A stretch of 64,000 nucleotides of DNA from JABFRG01 sp046351415 (GTDB lineage: Bacteria; Myxococcota_A; Polyangia; Polyangiales; Polyangiaceae). Location of the stretch: NCBI GenBank assembly GCA_046351415.1, contig JAXLYO010000001.1:744001-808000 (forward strand). Direction: 5' to 3'. The translations under genes and the position numbers were made by a program. This document shows, one piece after another, positions 44,051 through 52,725 of the stretch (the first letter of the stretch is position 1; each line of letters opens with the position of its first letter). Under the pieces are notes generated by a model. That model did no database searches. It was not told the origin of the DNA and saw only the letters and a list, made by a program, of their open reading frames with translations.

Positions 44051-44508
44051 ATCCGAGTGTCCCGGGCTCTCTACAGGCGCGCGTTGCGACCCGTATGGGT
44101 GACCTATGCTCTGTCTGCGGCGAACCCAAGGCAGCAGGCTCGCGCCGACCACCCATCGGCTGCGGCAAGGGGAAGTGCCGGGCAAAGCGCCAGCGCAACC
44201 GTGAGGCGTTCTTCCGAAAACTGCGCCAGCGGCCCACCACTGCCTTTCGGCGAATGATCGATGCGCTCGAGGCGAGGTTTGCGCGCACACCTTTCACGGT
44301 GCTGGATGCCTTGCCCGTGGCGATCGTGGAGCTCAGCCACCTGACGGCGCCAGTGCTTGAACGACAACTCCGCGAGCTCTCGGAGGATGCGTACGTTATT
44401 CGTGCGGCGACCTCGAGCGCGGGCCAATTGTTTGCCTTCATCGACCCCCGCGAGGCGAAAAAACTCGCCCGGAAAGCGCTCTACGGGAAGAAAGCGGGGG
44501 CGAAGTGA
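44047..44508 (+). CDS. Island protein with a zinc-finger-like N-terminus
   Basis: The 153-residue protein starts at ATG 44047. A possible zinc-binding cluster is seen near residues 21-40 (CSVCGEP, GCGKGKC). The middle is basic (AKRQRNREAFFRKLRQRPT), and the C-terminal half looks like a winged-helix (LDALPVAIVELSHLTAPVLERQLRELSEDAYV). It could bind DNA. Both ends overlap neighbouring genes by four bases, so it is in an operon with 43682 and 44505. No family known. Confidence 0.55.
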   Translation: MNPSVPGSLQARVATRMGDLCSVCGEPKAAGSRRPPIGCGKGKCRAKRQRNREAFFRKLRQRPTTAFRRMIDALEARFARTPFTVLDALPVAIVELSHLTAPVLERQLRELSEDAYVIRAATSSAGQLFAFIDPREAKKLARKALYGKKAGAK

Positions 44509-45932
44509 ACGGCGCCGATGAGAGGGGGGCGCAAGTGGTCGGCGCAGCCGACTCCGCAGCCGTCGCTTCGAGCGAGGGCAAGGACAACGAGCGTGGCCTC
44601 ACCATCAAGGACACGACCGGCAGCGACGAGGGCCCGCGAAGCGGGGACGAAGGCGGCGGCGGTGACGAGCCACTTGCAGTCCCCCGCGCGCCGAAGGCGC
44701 AGCGACCCCGCAAGGCGGGGGAGCGCTCCAGCAAGCCCGTTGACCACTGGCTCCGAAGGCAAGTGGCCAATGCGGCGAAGGTAGCGCCCGACCCCGCCGT
44801 GAAGTGCATTGCCCCACCTCAGGTCGACGGCGGGACGCGCTTCGGGATCAAGGCTCCGTCTTCGACTTGGTCTGCCGAGCTGAGGGAACTGGTCACCTTC
44901 ATGGCAAACGGTCGCAAGCTCGCGCGAGACCTCGACCTGATCGATCAACATGGCGTTGTCATCCGCGCCGACGTCGGACGAACGAAAGACGGTAATGGTA
45001 TCAAGATCATCGTCGACGGCGCTCAACTGAACCTGTATCCCGCGATCGGGAAAGCGTTTCTCGAGACCAAGGCTCGCTCGGTGTGGGCCATCGGGCTCGA
45101 GTGCTGGATGAACACATGGTTTCCTAGCGCGACGTTCTGGCTCACGGGCAACAGCAGTGTCAGTACCGCGCGCGATGCCGGCGGTGCTGGATGGTACGTC
45201 GACAAACTCGAGCTTTGCGGGGACTTCACTGGCCTCCACATCTCGAGCGCGGAGGCCGACTACTTCACCCACGCCCGAGGGGGACCCGAGCGCACGCAAT
45301 CGCACGGACGGCGCACGGGCGCAGCCGAGACCATCAGCATCGGCAAGCGGAGGGCGCACGCCACTTCGGTCCAAACGCATTGCAAGACTCTGGCGATCGA
45401 GGACCGCTTGCACATCTCACCGACGACGTCTGTCTACGCGCCCGGATGGAGGCTTTATGGCTGGAACGGGCGGGACGAAGTGAGACGGGTAGAAGTGCGT
45501 GCCCACGGGCGTTCACTTCGCCTTCGTGCACGAGACGGTGGACGCCCAGACCTCGACTTGACCGATCCGGCGAACCTCCTAGATCCGCAGAAACGGGCGG
45601 CGTTCTGGAGGTTCGCGACGCACCAACGCACGCGATTGGTTCAGGCTCTGCCTGATACCCCGTCAAAGCGCCTTCGTCGGCTCCGTACGGACCCGCGCTG
45701 GGTAGCTGTACAGAACGCGGGTGGACTCGGCGAACCGGTTCGCTACACGAGGGATAGCGTGCAGGAGGCGCGCCTCCTGCTGAAAGAACAGGCCGAAGTC
45801 GAGGCGACGGACAAGGCAGCGCGGGCATTGGGACGACTTGCGGCCCTGAAGGGAATTGACCCCGACGACATCAGCAACCTTCTTCCTGCCCTCGTCGAGG
45901 CACCGGGCTTCCGCGCGGGTTTGCGCCGGTGA
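44505..45932 (+). CDS. Rep-like protein (replication initiation factor/relaxase-type)
   Basis: The 475-residue protein starts at GTG 44505. After a long low-complexity Gly/Asp/Glu N-terminus (to about residue 80) it has a Rep_trans-like core: VDKLELCGDFTG, ETISIGKRRAHATSVQTHCKT and WRLYGWNGRDEVRRVEVRAHGRSLR, which resemble rolling-circle initiators of plasmids and islands. The catalytic tyrosine cannot be located with confidence. Its place in the island's first operon fits replication of an excised circular form. The assignment rests on motif resemblance. Confidence 0.55.
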   Translation: MNGADERGAQVVGAADSAAVASSEGKDNERGLTIKDTTGSDEGPRSGDEGGGGDEPLAVPRAPKAQRPRKAGERSSKPVDHWLRRQVANAAKVAPDPAVKCIAPPQVDGGTRFGIKAPSSTWSAELRELVTFMANGRKLARDLDLIDQHGVVIRADVGRTKDGNGIKIIVDGAQLNLYPAIGKAFLETKARSVWAIGLECWMNTWFPSATFWLTGNSSVSTARDAGGAGWYVDKLELCGDFTGLHISSAEADYFTHARGGPERTQSHGRRTGAAETISIGKRRAHATSVQTHCKTLAIEDRLHISPTTSVYAPGWRLYGWNGRDEVRRVEVRAHGRSLRLRARDGGRPDLDLTDPANLLDPQKRAAFWRFATHQRTRLVQALPDTPSKRLRRLRTDPRWVAVQNAGGLGEPVRYTRDSVQEARLLLKEQAEVEATDKAARALGRLAALKGIDPDDISNLLPALVEAPGFRAGLRR

Positions 45933-45939
45933 TGACTGC

Positions 45940-45960
45940 GGGGACGCCCACAGCGTCCCC
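45940..45960 (+). terminator. Hairpin after the Rep-like gene
   Basis: An 8-bp perfect stem (GGGGACGC and GCGTCCCC) with a 5-base loop begins eight bases after the stop codon. There is no T-tract, so termination may be partial. Confidence 0.5.
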
Positions 45961-45997
45961 GTGCGGCGGGCTACGTGGCTGCTATCGTTGAAACAGA

Positions 45998-46519
45998 ATG
46001 AAGACATTCGTTGCCAGAAAGTCGGGGGCCCAGCGTGGCGGGCACAGGCCCAGCGACGCGGAGGTGAACCATCGCCTTGAGGCCGCCGACGTCCTACTGC
46101 GAGGTGGGGCCGCACCCGCAGAGGCGTCCCGGGCCCTGGTCGCACAGTTCGGCATCTCGCAGCGGTGCGCGAGTGCCTACGTCGCGCGCGTTCACGCGCG
46201 CTGGGAGGCCGAATCACGGGAGGGACGAGAGCAGAAGCGGGACCAGGCGCTCGCGCGTCTGACCCAACTCTCCCGGAGTGCAGAAGCACGGGGTGCATTC
46301 GGCGCTGCCGTCCAAGCTGAAAAGGTGAAAGCCCAGATCAATGGGCTGCTCGCGCCCCAACAGGTCCAGGTTCAAGCTGCGGTTCAGGTCAGCCCTTCGC
46401 AAAAGGATGACTTCTCCCTCGCCGCCGTGGTGGAAGAGCTCGAAGCCATCGAGGAGATTCTCCGGGCCGCCCGGCCGAAGCTCGGTACACCTCCGGAATC
46501 GCGAACGATTCCGACGTAG
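45998..46519 (+). CDS. HTH-containing island protein
   Basis: A 173-residue protein starting at ATG 45998. A helix-turn-helix-like segment (VNHRLEAADVLLRGGAAPAEASRALVAQFGISQRCASAYV) near residues 25-65 is followed by a Lys/Glu/Ala-rich helical region (SREGREQKRDQALARLTQLSRSAEARGAF). The layout recalls phage terminase small subunits or DNA-packaging-type regulators. No terminase large subunit is present, so a regulatory role is equally possible. Confidence 0.5.
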   Translation: MKTFVARKSGAQRGGHRPSDAEVNHRLEAADVLLRGGAAPAEASRALVAQFGISQRCASAYVARVHARWEAESREGREQKRDQALARLTQLSRSAEARGAFGAAVQAEKVKAQINGLLAPQQVQVQAAVQVSPSQKDDFSLAAVVEELEAIEEILRAARPKLGTPPESRTIPT

Positions 46520-46527
46520 GCCAGCGC

Positions 46528-46557
46528 GGTATATACGTCTCGCGCGGAGGTATATAC
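46528..46557. promoter_or_regulatory. Repeated GGTATATAC boxes in a GC-rich context
   Basis: GGTATATAC occurs at 46528-46536 and 46549-46557, each followed by a CGTC-type sequence. These AT-rich boxes lie just after the HTH gene and downstream of the convergent DUF4268 gene. They could be operator half-sites or a promoter element. Confidence 0.35.
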
Positions 46558-46637
46558 ACGTCGGCAACGCATCCGGTGACGGCCGGCCGAACCCGGCTGT
46601 CCTCACCGACAACTTGGGGGCCTAGCGAAAGTTCGCG

Positions 46638-47594
46638 CTACTGCCCCGCGCCGTTGCCGACCTCACGGAGGCGTGGCCCGAACACCTTCTTCAGATTCAG
46701 GAGGCGGTCGACCGCCCAGCGTCGGTACTCTTCGAGTTGGTCGGCGGGGTCATCGATGCGGCCTGGACGATGGGCCGCGATGCGGCACCCACGGCGACCT
46801 TCGAGCGAGTCCCATTCCAGCGGCTCCCCGATCTCGCGCTCAATGTCCGCCCGGAGGTCACGAAGCCGCGTGAGCGCGGCTACATTCGCTTCCCGGTCCT
46901 TGAGATCGACGAAGACCTCAGCTCGGACGCGCCCGTCGTTCGTGAACGACACGCCGTAGGTGAAGCCCCCGGTACCCGACGCGAAGTTGAACCAGTTCTG
47001 CGGCTGACCCGCTTTGGCGTTGGTGAACTTGTGCTTATCGCGCAGCTCGTCGATGAGCACCTGGAAGAAGTTCTGGTAGGCGGCCATCTTCGAGGTCACT
47101 TCGCCGGTGACCTCCGAGCGCTTCACCTTGGACCAATTGTTCGGCGCGGCTACAAGACGCATGTTGATGGCGGGCTTGGAGTCGTCCACCTTAAGGAGCT
47201 CGACGACGACGCCAAAAAACTCCACGGACCCTTCAAGCCCTCGGTTCAGCCAGTCGAGAGCTTGCCGGTGTTCTTCGCGGAACTCGGGCACGACCCAAAC
47301 GGCGGTGCGCGCCTCGGTCCCTGCTGCGTAGGTGAGGAGCTGCCCCAAGTGGCTATGGTCGGTCGCTTCGAGTTGGTTTTCGATGGCGACCAGGCAGTCG
47401 CGCCCCAGGTCGCGAGCCAGGATGTCGAGCGAGAAGTCTCCGATCGCGTGTTCACGCTGGACCACTTCGAGCTCGAAGCCGAGGAGTTCGCCGAGTTCGT
47501 CGATATGGTCCGCTAGCCAAGGCGTGAAGTCGTGCGCCTCGTGAGTCCAGACTTTTCGTACGTCCACTCGCTCCAGCTTGCCCAGGTCCGCCAT
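46638..47594 (-). CDS. DUF4268 protein with a nuclease-like N-terminal domain
   Basis: About 318 residues from ATG 47594, which is preceded by GGGGGAG. The N-terminal half carries a PD-(D/E)XK-like core (GDFSLDILARDLGRDCLVAIENQLEATDHSHLGQLLTYAAG, the acidic D and E-N-Q pattern). The C-terminal DUF4268 part has ITNVxxxx-like strands (NWFNFASGTGGFTYGVSFTNDGRVRAEVFVDL). DUF4268 proteins are common in defence islands. An upstream ATG at 47624 is also in frame. It is divergent from an XRE-type regulator with a palindrome between them. Confidence 0.8.
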   Translation of the reverse strand: MADLGKLERVDVRKVWTHEAHDFTPWLADHIDELGELLGFELEVVQREHAIGDFSLDILARDLGRDCLVAIENQLEATDHSHLGQLLTYAAGTEARTAVWVVPEFREEHRQALDWLNRGLEGSVEFFGVVVELLKVDDSKPAINMRLVAAPNNWSKVKRSEVTGEVTSKMAAYQNFFQVLIDELRDKHKFTNAKAGQPQNWFNFASGTGGFTYGVSFTNDGRVRAEVFVDLKDREANVAALTRLRDLRADIEREIGEPLEWDSLEGRRGCRIAAHRPGRIDDPADQLEEYRRWAVDRLLNLKKVFGPRLREVGNGAGQ

Positions 47595-47707
47595 CAGCTC
47601 CCCCTCCGTTCTGCGGAACGTCAAAGCAGTCGACAGCTTGCGGATGCCAGCAAGACAACACTTCGACCGTCACGCATCCTCTCATTGTCGATCGTCAGGC
47701 AGATCAC

Positions 47708-47721
47708 ATCAAGGACTTGAT
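47708..47721. promoter_or_regulatory. 14-bp palindrome between DUF4268 and XRE genes
   Basis: ATCAAG and CTTGAT flank a 2-bp centre. It is in the divergent promoter region and is a candidate operator for the XRE regulator. Confidence 0.4.
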
Positions 47722-47739
47722 CTTCCGATAGGTCGTTCA

Positions 47740-48126
47740 ATGTGGGAAGTGGGCCGGAGAGCATGCCTAGTCGTGGCAGCTACGCCCAACCTCGGCCCCC
47801 GCCTCCGGCAAGCTCGTGAACGAGCCGGGCTGACGCAGGCAGAGCTTGCCGAGAAGGCCGACGTTGCCGACGCCACCCTGAGCCGCATCGAGCGGAATCG
47901 CTTCGAGCCGTCGATGGCCATCGTGAAGCGCCTTGCCGACAGCCTCCGCGTCGGCGTGGACGAGCTTCTCGCCGGCAAGAAACCTGACCAACGACCTTCG
48001 CTGCGCCGGTCCGAGGCGCGTCTGCTGGCTACTGTTCGTGACCTCGACGACGCCACCATCGATGACATCACCAAGGGCGTCCGGCTCATCATGGGTGCTG
48101 CTCGCCGAAGCGCCCGCAGGGTGTGA
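47740..48126 (+). CDS. XRE-family transcriptional regulator
   Basis: About 128 residues from ATG 47740 (GTG 47773 is also possible). The HTH_3 domain is classical: LGPRLRQARERAGLTQAELAEKADVADATLSRIERNRFEPSMAIVKRLADSLRVGVDELL. The C-terminal tail (ARLLATVRDLDDATIDDITKGVRLIM) is short. It probably controls itself and the divergent DUF4268 gene. Confidence 0.85.
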   Translation: MWEVGRRACLVVAATPNLGPRLRQARERAGLTQAELAEKADVADATLSRIERNRFEPSMAIVKRLADSLRVGVDELLAGKKPDQRPSLRRSEARLLATVRDLDDATIDDITKGVRLIMGAARRSARRV

Positions 48127-48128
48127 TC

Positions 48129-48157
48129 GATCGCACACGATCCTGAAAGGTGCGATC
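48129..48157. promoter_or_regulatory. Inverted repeat between the XRE regulator and the serine recombinase
   Basis: GATCGCAC at 48129-48136 and GTGCGATC at 48150-48157 are perfect inverted repeats with a 13-base spacer, right after the XRE stop codon and upstream of the recombinase. It may be an operator or hairpin. Confidence 0.45.
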
Positions 48158-48211
48158 AACAACGAAACGCTCTTCTCGTTGTCGGCGATCGCGTGCGCGC
48201 TACGCTTTGTT

Positions 48212-48955
48212 GTGGGCAAAGCGAACGCGCGGCTGCTTGGGTACATAAGGGTTTCCTCCCAACTGCAGAGTGAGGAAGGCGTTTCGCTCGACGCCCAGCG
48301 GACGAAGCTCCGCGCCTACGCCACGGCCCTTGACCTCGAGCTTGTCGACATCGTTGAGGACGCGGGGCTCTCAGCGAAGTCGCTCGCGCGTCCCGGGCTT
48401 CAAAACGTTCTTTCTCGTTTGGTCGACGGCGAAGCGACCGGCATCCTCGTGGTGAAACTCGACCGCCTCACCCGCTCGGTACGGGACCTCGGTGACCTCG
48501 TAGAAAAGTACTTTGGTGCGCGGTTCTCCCTGCTCTCCGTGAACGACAACATCGACACGCGGACGGCATCCGGGCGGCTCGTATTGAACGTGCTGACGTC
48601 GGTTGCGCAATGGGAACGCGAAGCGACGGGCGAACGAACGCGAGACGCCCTCGCTCACCTCAGGACGCAGGGGGTCCGCCTCGGTGGCGCCGCGCTCGGG
48701 TGGAAACGCGCTCTGCATACCGATGACGAAGGACGCCGCTGTATCGAGCTCGACGAGCGCGAAGGCCGCACCGTGGGGCGCATATTAGATCTTCACGGGC
48801 AGGGCCTGTCGCTCAGAGACATCGCGCGCACTCTTTCCGAGGAAGGCTATCCGAGCAAACGGGGCGGTCGCTGGGCGCCCGAGACCGTTCGCAAAGTGAT
48901 CGCCCGTCATCGACTGTCAGTCGCCGAAGAGCGGCAGCGTCCCCTTGCGCGTTGA
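48212..48955 (+). CDS. Serine recombinase/resolvase-family protein
   Basis: The protein is about 247 residues from GTG 48212; an earlier start cannot be excluded. The catalytic domain starts LLGYIRVSSQLQSEEGVSLDAQR, with the nucleophile Ser at about residue 15, followed by the conserved LDRLTRSVRDL and SVNDNIDTRTASGRLVLNVL motifs. The C-terminal region (WKRALHTDDEGRRCIELDEREGRTV, then GLSLRDIARTLSEEGYPSKRG) is a recombinase-type DNA-binding domain with a HTH. It may be an inversion or resolution enzyme or an old integrase. Its 3' end overlaps the convergent DUF1848 gene by 39 bp. Confidence 0.85.
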   Translation: MGKANARLLGYIRVSSQLQSEEGVSLDAQRTKLRAYATALDLELVDIVEDAGLSAKSLARPGLQNVLSRLVDGEATGILVVKLDRLTRSVRDLGDLVEKYFGARFSLLSVNDNIDTRTASGRLVLNVLTSVAQWEREATGERTRDALAHLRTQGVRLGGAALGWKRALHTDDEGRRCIELDEREGRTVGRILDLHGQGLSLRDIARTLSEEGYPSKRGGRWAPETVRKVIARHRLSVAEERQRPLAR

Positions 48956-49855
48956 GCCGCCGTCGGAGGATCGGTGGGCCGGCGCAAACAGATACTCGGA
49001 GTCGGGATCGTGCTGGCGGAAGCGTTCGAGCGCCAGCTCCCGATTCTGCACCGCGTAGCAGTACACGCACCCATGCGGGCACGTATCGTATTCGCCGATA
49101 TCCCGGGACTCGAAGCAGCCGCAGTCCTTTCGGTTACCCTTGAGACGAGCGCGAATGGTGCCACCGGCGAGGCCTTCAAGCCGATGTACGTCCACACACG
49201 TTGCGTCTTCCGCCCCGTCGACGATCAGGTCGCGTTGCGAGCAGACGCTGACGCGGATTCCGTGTTCACGAGCGATACGGAGAAGGCCCGACAGCAGGCG
49301 TCGCTTCTCTTCGGTTGGAGGATCGTGCCAGTCAAAGCCCACCTCGCGAGCCGCTGCTTCGAGATTGCGTCGCGTCTTTCGGTACAACTGCGCAAACGAG
49401 ATGACGACCTCGTCCGTCGCACCTTGAAGGCGGCCTGCGAGCCAGCGAAAGTTGTCGAGGTGAAACTCTCCGGGCGTGAGGCTCGAGTGAATGATGGTGT
49501 CGTAGCGCCACACCAGCGCCCGCGCGCCGAGGAGCTCGCGAACCCGCCACGCTGATTCGACGCTCTTCTCCGCGTCCACCACGGAGGTCTCGAGGGCTCG
49601 AGGGTATCGATTGATGGTGTACTGCACGACCGTCGGGTAGCCCCGTTCTTTGAGCTCGGGCAGGTGCTTTAGGAACGGCTGGACGTTCTTGGTCCAAAGG
49701 ACGATGCCGGCTACGTGGGCGCGTTCCAGGGCCACTCGGTAGACCTGCCCGCTGTACGGGTTCACGCTCATGCAGTACCCGGCGCGCACGCGACGCATGA
49801 ACCACTCCCCGTAGAACGTCGGGATGTCGGTCTTGTAGCTCGCCGAGATGATCAT
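48917..49855 (-). CDS. DUF1848 protein with a C-terminal cysteine cluster
   Basis: The 312-residue protein matches DUF1848: MIISASYKTDIPTFYGEWFMRRVRAGYC, VQPFLKHLPELKERGYPTVVQYTIN, and an IISFAQLYRK-like middle. The C-terminal cluster is GCFESRDIGEYDTCPHGCVYCYA, in which the cysteines are arranged like an iron-sulfur or radical-SAM-like site. The DUF1848 family has no assigned reaction to my knowledge. The start codon follows directly on the stop of the Rossmann methyltransferase-like gene, so the two are an operon. Confidence 0.85.
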   Translation of the reverse strand: MIISASYKTDIPTFYGEWFMRRVRAGYCMSVNPYSGQVYRVALERAHVAGIVLWTKNVQPFLKHLPELKERGYPTVVQYTINRYPRALETSVVDAEKSVESAWRVRELLGARALVWRYDTIIHSSLTPGEFHLDNFRWLAGRLQGATDEVVISFAQLYRKTRRNLEAAAREVGFDWHDPPTEEKRRLLSGLLRIAREHGIRVSVCSQRDLIVDGAEDATCVDVHRLEGLAGGTIRARLKGNRKDCGCFESRDIGEYDTCPHGCVYCYAVQNRELALERFRQHDPDSEYLFAPAHRSSDGGSTRKGTLPLFGD

Positions 49856-50701
49856 TCAGGCCTTTCGTAGCACCCGGTAAGCAACGTTCGCAGTGATCTT
49901 CGGTTGCCCTTCGATGCGATGGTAGTGGTCGCCGAGGTCTGTCTTCTCTTCGGCATTGGGAAGCCGAAGTTGCGCAGAATCGTTAGAGGCCAGAACGTTG
50001 ATGCCTCGACCTGTGAATCGCTCGTCGAACCACTGAAAAAACACCGACGATGCGTTGTCCACGTAGAGGAACATGGCACCGGACTTTGCGGCTTGGAACA
50101 GATTCTCGAAAAACGGGGCCGCCTTGTCTCGAATCGCATGCACCTCAGAAGCAAAGTAGATCATGGTGAATAGATCCGACTGGAGGTACTTGACGTTCTT
50201 CTTCCAGGTGGATTCGTCGGCCACATCGAACGGTTGGAAGTACGTCGAGATCTCGGCTCCGACCTTGTCGTCGACGTCGCTCCACGATTCGCTCCAAGCC
50301 TGCTCTCTGTCGTAGAGAAAGAACTTCAGCCTGGGCTTGTAGGACTGACCGTCTAGAAACTTGAGGACGCCGAGCAGGTCGCTGCCCGGGCCTCCGCCAA
50401 CACACGTGGCTTGGACTTTCTCTTGCGCGAAGAGGGTCTTCAGCGGTTCGCTTTGCGCTATCAGGTCCGCAACGATGTTTGCGTGCGACGTTACGTAGCA
50501 GCACAGGTAGACGTAGCGGGTCGCTGGGTCCGCGTAGTCGAGCGCGACCGTGCCGGTCGAGAGTTTGCCGTAGTGCTCTCTCAGGTAGCTCTCCTTCGCC
50601 CGAATTGCGGTCACCTTCTCCGCGTCTGAGCTTCCAGGAAGCTGTTGCCACACTTCATCGAGCACGGTCTTCAGCAGAGGAAAGCAGCGCATCGTGGTCA
50701 T
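49856..50701 (-). CDS. Rossmann-fold methyltransferase-like protein, partner of DUF1848
   Basis: About 281 residues from ATG 50701 (a GTG at 50716 is also in frame). Motif I of SAM-dependent methyltransferases is seen as TCVGGGPGSDLLGVLKFLDG, followed by KFFLYDREQAW, where an acidic residue would contact SAM. The rest has a typical alternating alpha/beta pattern. The substrate is unknown. It ends one codon before the DUF1848 start, which suggests a two-protein system, comparable in layout to three-Cys-motif proteins and their partner enzymes. Confidence 0.7.
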   Translation of the reverse strand: MTTMRCFPLLKTVLDEVWQQLPGSSDAEKVTAIRAKESYLREHYGKLSTGTVALDYADPATRYVYLCCYVTSHANIVADLIAQSEPLKTLFAQEKVQATCVGGGPGSDLLGVLKFLDGQSYKPRLKFFLYDREQAWSESWSDVDDKVGAEISTYFQPFDVADESTWKKNVKYLQSDLFTMIYFASEVHAIRDKAAPFFENLFQAAKSGAMFLYVDNASSVFFQWFDERFTGRGINVLASNDSAQLRLPNAEEKTDLGDHYHRIEGQPKITANVAYRVLRKA

Positions 50702-50770
50702 GGGGCAAGCGTACACCCGCGTCCCGGCGTCTGGCTCGATGGCCGAGCGGGCGTCAGCCGCTTGACGCTC

Positions 50771-50977
50771 CTATGCTGCGCCGCGCTCGATGCGCTCGCG
50801 AAGCCTCATCACGTCCGTTCGCTTGTAGAGGCGGTACCCGTTGATGGGGTGCCGCCGGGCTTTGAACTTGCCCGTCTCGTCCCAGCGGCGGAGCGTTGGC
50901 AGGCTGACCCCCAGCAGATCTGCGGCTTCCGCGATGGTGACCAGGTCGAGGGGACTGACCGCTTTTTCCTTCGCCAC
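50771..50977 (-). CDS. MerR/excisionase-type small HTH protein
   Basis: The 68-residue protein starts at GTG 50977. It is a single winged-HTH unit of the HTH_17 group: LVTIAEAADLLGVSLPTLRRWDETGKFKARRHPINGYRLYKRTDVMRL. It is divergent from hsdM with 59 bp between the starts, so it may control the restriction-modification operon. It could alternatively act as an excisionase. Confidence 0.82.
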   Translation of the reverse strand: MAKEKAVSPLDLVTIAEAADLLGVSLPTLRRWDETGKFKARRHPINGYRLYKRTDVMRLRERIERGAA

Positions 50978-51036
50978 ACGCGAAAGCTATCCAACGTTGA
51001 TCAAGTCTGCAAGTCCGCGTATCGTCGACCGCTGGC

Positions 51037-52725
51037 ATGGCAGCGAAGAAAACCCAGACAAAGAACCAAGGCGACCTTCCGTTCGCGAAGACCGCCAAGC
51101 CTGCCAAGAGCGCCAAGACCGCCACCCCGAGCGAGGCAAAGTCGACGGCGGCAGCAAAGGGGGCGCGTGCGAGTCGCTCGTCGGCACCACCGCCAGATAG
51201 CGGTCGAGACCTAGGGTTCGAGCGCAAGCTCTATCAAGCCGCCGACAAGCTGCGGAACAACCTCGACGCCGCAGAGTACAAGCACGTCGTACTCGGTCTC
51301 GTATTCCTCAAGTACATCAGCGACGCGTTCGACGAGCTGCACCAGCGCCTCTCCGCCCAAGCCGACGAGGGGGCCGATCCCGAAGACCGGGACGAGTACA
51401 GGGCGGAGCGTGTGTTCTGGGTTCCCATCGAGGCGCGGTGGGCAGCCATTCAGGCCAAGGCAAAACAGCCGACCATCGGCCAATTCATCGACGATGCGAT
51501 GGTCGCCATCGAGCGCGACAACCCTTCCCTCAAGGGCGTGTTGCCGAAGAACTACGGCCGGCCGCAGCTCGACAAGCAGCGACTCGGCGAACTCATCGAC
51601 CTCATCGGGACGATCGGGTTCGGCGCGAAGGAGAGCAAGTCGAAGGACATCCTCGGTCGCGTGTACGAGTACTTCCTCAGCGAGTTCGCGCTCGCCGAGG
51701 GCAAGAAGGGCGGCCAGTTCTACACGCCCGGCTCCGTCGTTCGTCTCTTGGTCGAGATGCTCGCGCCGTACAAGGGGCGCGTCTACGACCCTTGCTGCGG
51801 CTCCGGCGGCATGTTCGTGCAATCGGAGAAGTTCGCCGAAGCGCACGGCGGTCGGGTCGGGGACATCAGCGTCTACGGCCAGGAGTCGAACCCGACCACG
51901 TGGCGCCTCGCGAAGATGAACCTCGCCATTCGTGGCATTGAGGCAAACCTAGGGAGCGAGAACGCAGACACGTTTCACCGCGATCTGCACAAGGATCTAA
52001 AGGCCGACTACATCCTCGCGAACCCGCCGTTCAACTCGAAGGACTGGGGCCAGGACCGCATCAAGGATGATGCGCGCTGGAAGTACGGCGTTCCGCCTGC
52101 CGGCAACGCAAACTTCGCGTGGGTGCAGCACTTCATTCACCACCTGAGCCCGACGGGGCAGGCGGGATTCGTCCTCGCGAACGGTTCGATGTCGTCGAAC
52201 CAATCGGGCGAAGGCGAGATTCGCAAAGCCCTCGTCGAAGGCGATCTCGTCGACTGCATGGTGGCCCTTCCCGGACAGCTCTTCTACTCGACGCAGATTC
52301 CGGTCTGCTTTTGGTTTCTCGCCCGCGACAAGAAGAACAACAAGTTCCGCGACCGCCGCGGAGAGATTCTCTTCATCGACGCCCGCAAGATGGGGCGCCT
52401 CATCGATCGCGTACAGCGAGAGCTGACGGAGGAGGATGTTGCGCGCATCGCAGGCACCTACCACGCATGGCGTGGAGACAAGGGCGCCGGCAAGTACGAG
52501 GATGTCGCGGGTTTCTGCAAGAGCGCAAAGCTCGAAGAGGTTGCGGCCCATCAGTTCGTGCTCACGCCGGGGCGTTATGTCGGGGCGGAAGATATCGAGG
52601 ACGACCAGGAGTCGTTCGAGGAGCGGTTTCCGAAGTTGGTAGCGAAGCTCGAGGAGCAGTTCGTCCAGAGTGATAGCTTGCAGGCAGCTATCCGGCGTGC
52701 CCTGGGGACCATCGATGCCGGCTGA
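51037..52725 (+). CDS. hsdM: Type I restriction-modification system DNA methylase (HsdM)
   Basis: The 562-residue protein has a low-complexity Lys/Ala-rich N-terminal extension of about 55 residues, then the HsdM N-terminal helical domain (FERKLYQAADKLRNNLDAAEYKHVVLGLVFLKYIS). The SAM motif I (DPCCGSGG at 251-258) and motif IV (NPPF at 329-332) follow. The N6-adenine methylase activity is expected; with HsdS it methylates the recognition site and with HsdR it restricts unmodified DNA. It is the first gene of a six-gene operon. It starts at ATG 51037, and hsdS begins before its stop codon. Confidence 0.95.
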   Translation: MAAKKTQTKNQGDLPFAKTAKPAKSAKTATPSEAKSTAAAKGARASRSSAPPPDSGRDLGFERKLYQAADKLRNNLDAAEYKHVVLGLVFLKYISDAFDELHQRLSAQADEGADPEDRDEYRAERVFWVPIEARWAAIQAKAKQPTIGQFIDDAMVAIERDNPSLKGVLPKNYGRPQLDKQRLGELIDLIGTIGFGAKESKSKDILGRVYEYFLSEFALAEGKKGGQFYTPGSVVRLLVEMLAPYKGRVYDPCCGSGGMFVQSEKFAEAHGGRVGDISVYGQESNPTTWRLAKMNLAIRGIEANLGSENADTFHRDLHKDLKADYILANPPFNSKDWGQDRIKDDARWKYGVPPAGNANFAWVQHFIHHLSPTGQAGFVLANGSMSSNQSGEGEIRKALVEGDLVDCMVALPGQLFYSTQIPVCFWFLARDKKNNKFRDRRGEILFIDARKMGRLIDRVQRELTEEDVARIAGTYHAWRGDKGAGKYEDVAGFCKSAKLEEVAAHQFVLTPGRYVGAEDIEDDQESFEERFPKLVAKLEEQFVQSDSLQAAIRRALGTIDAG

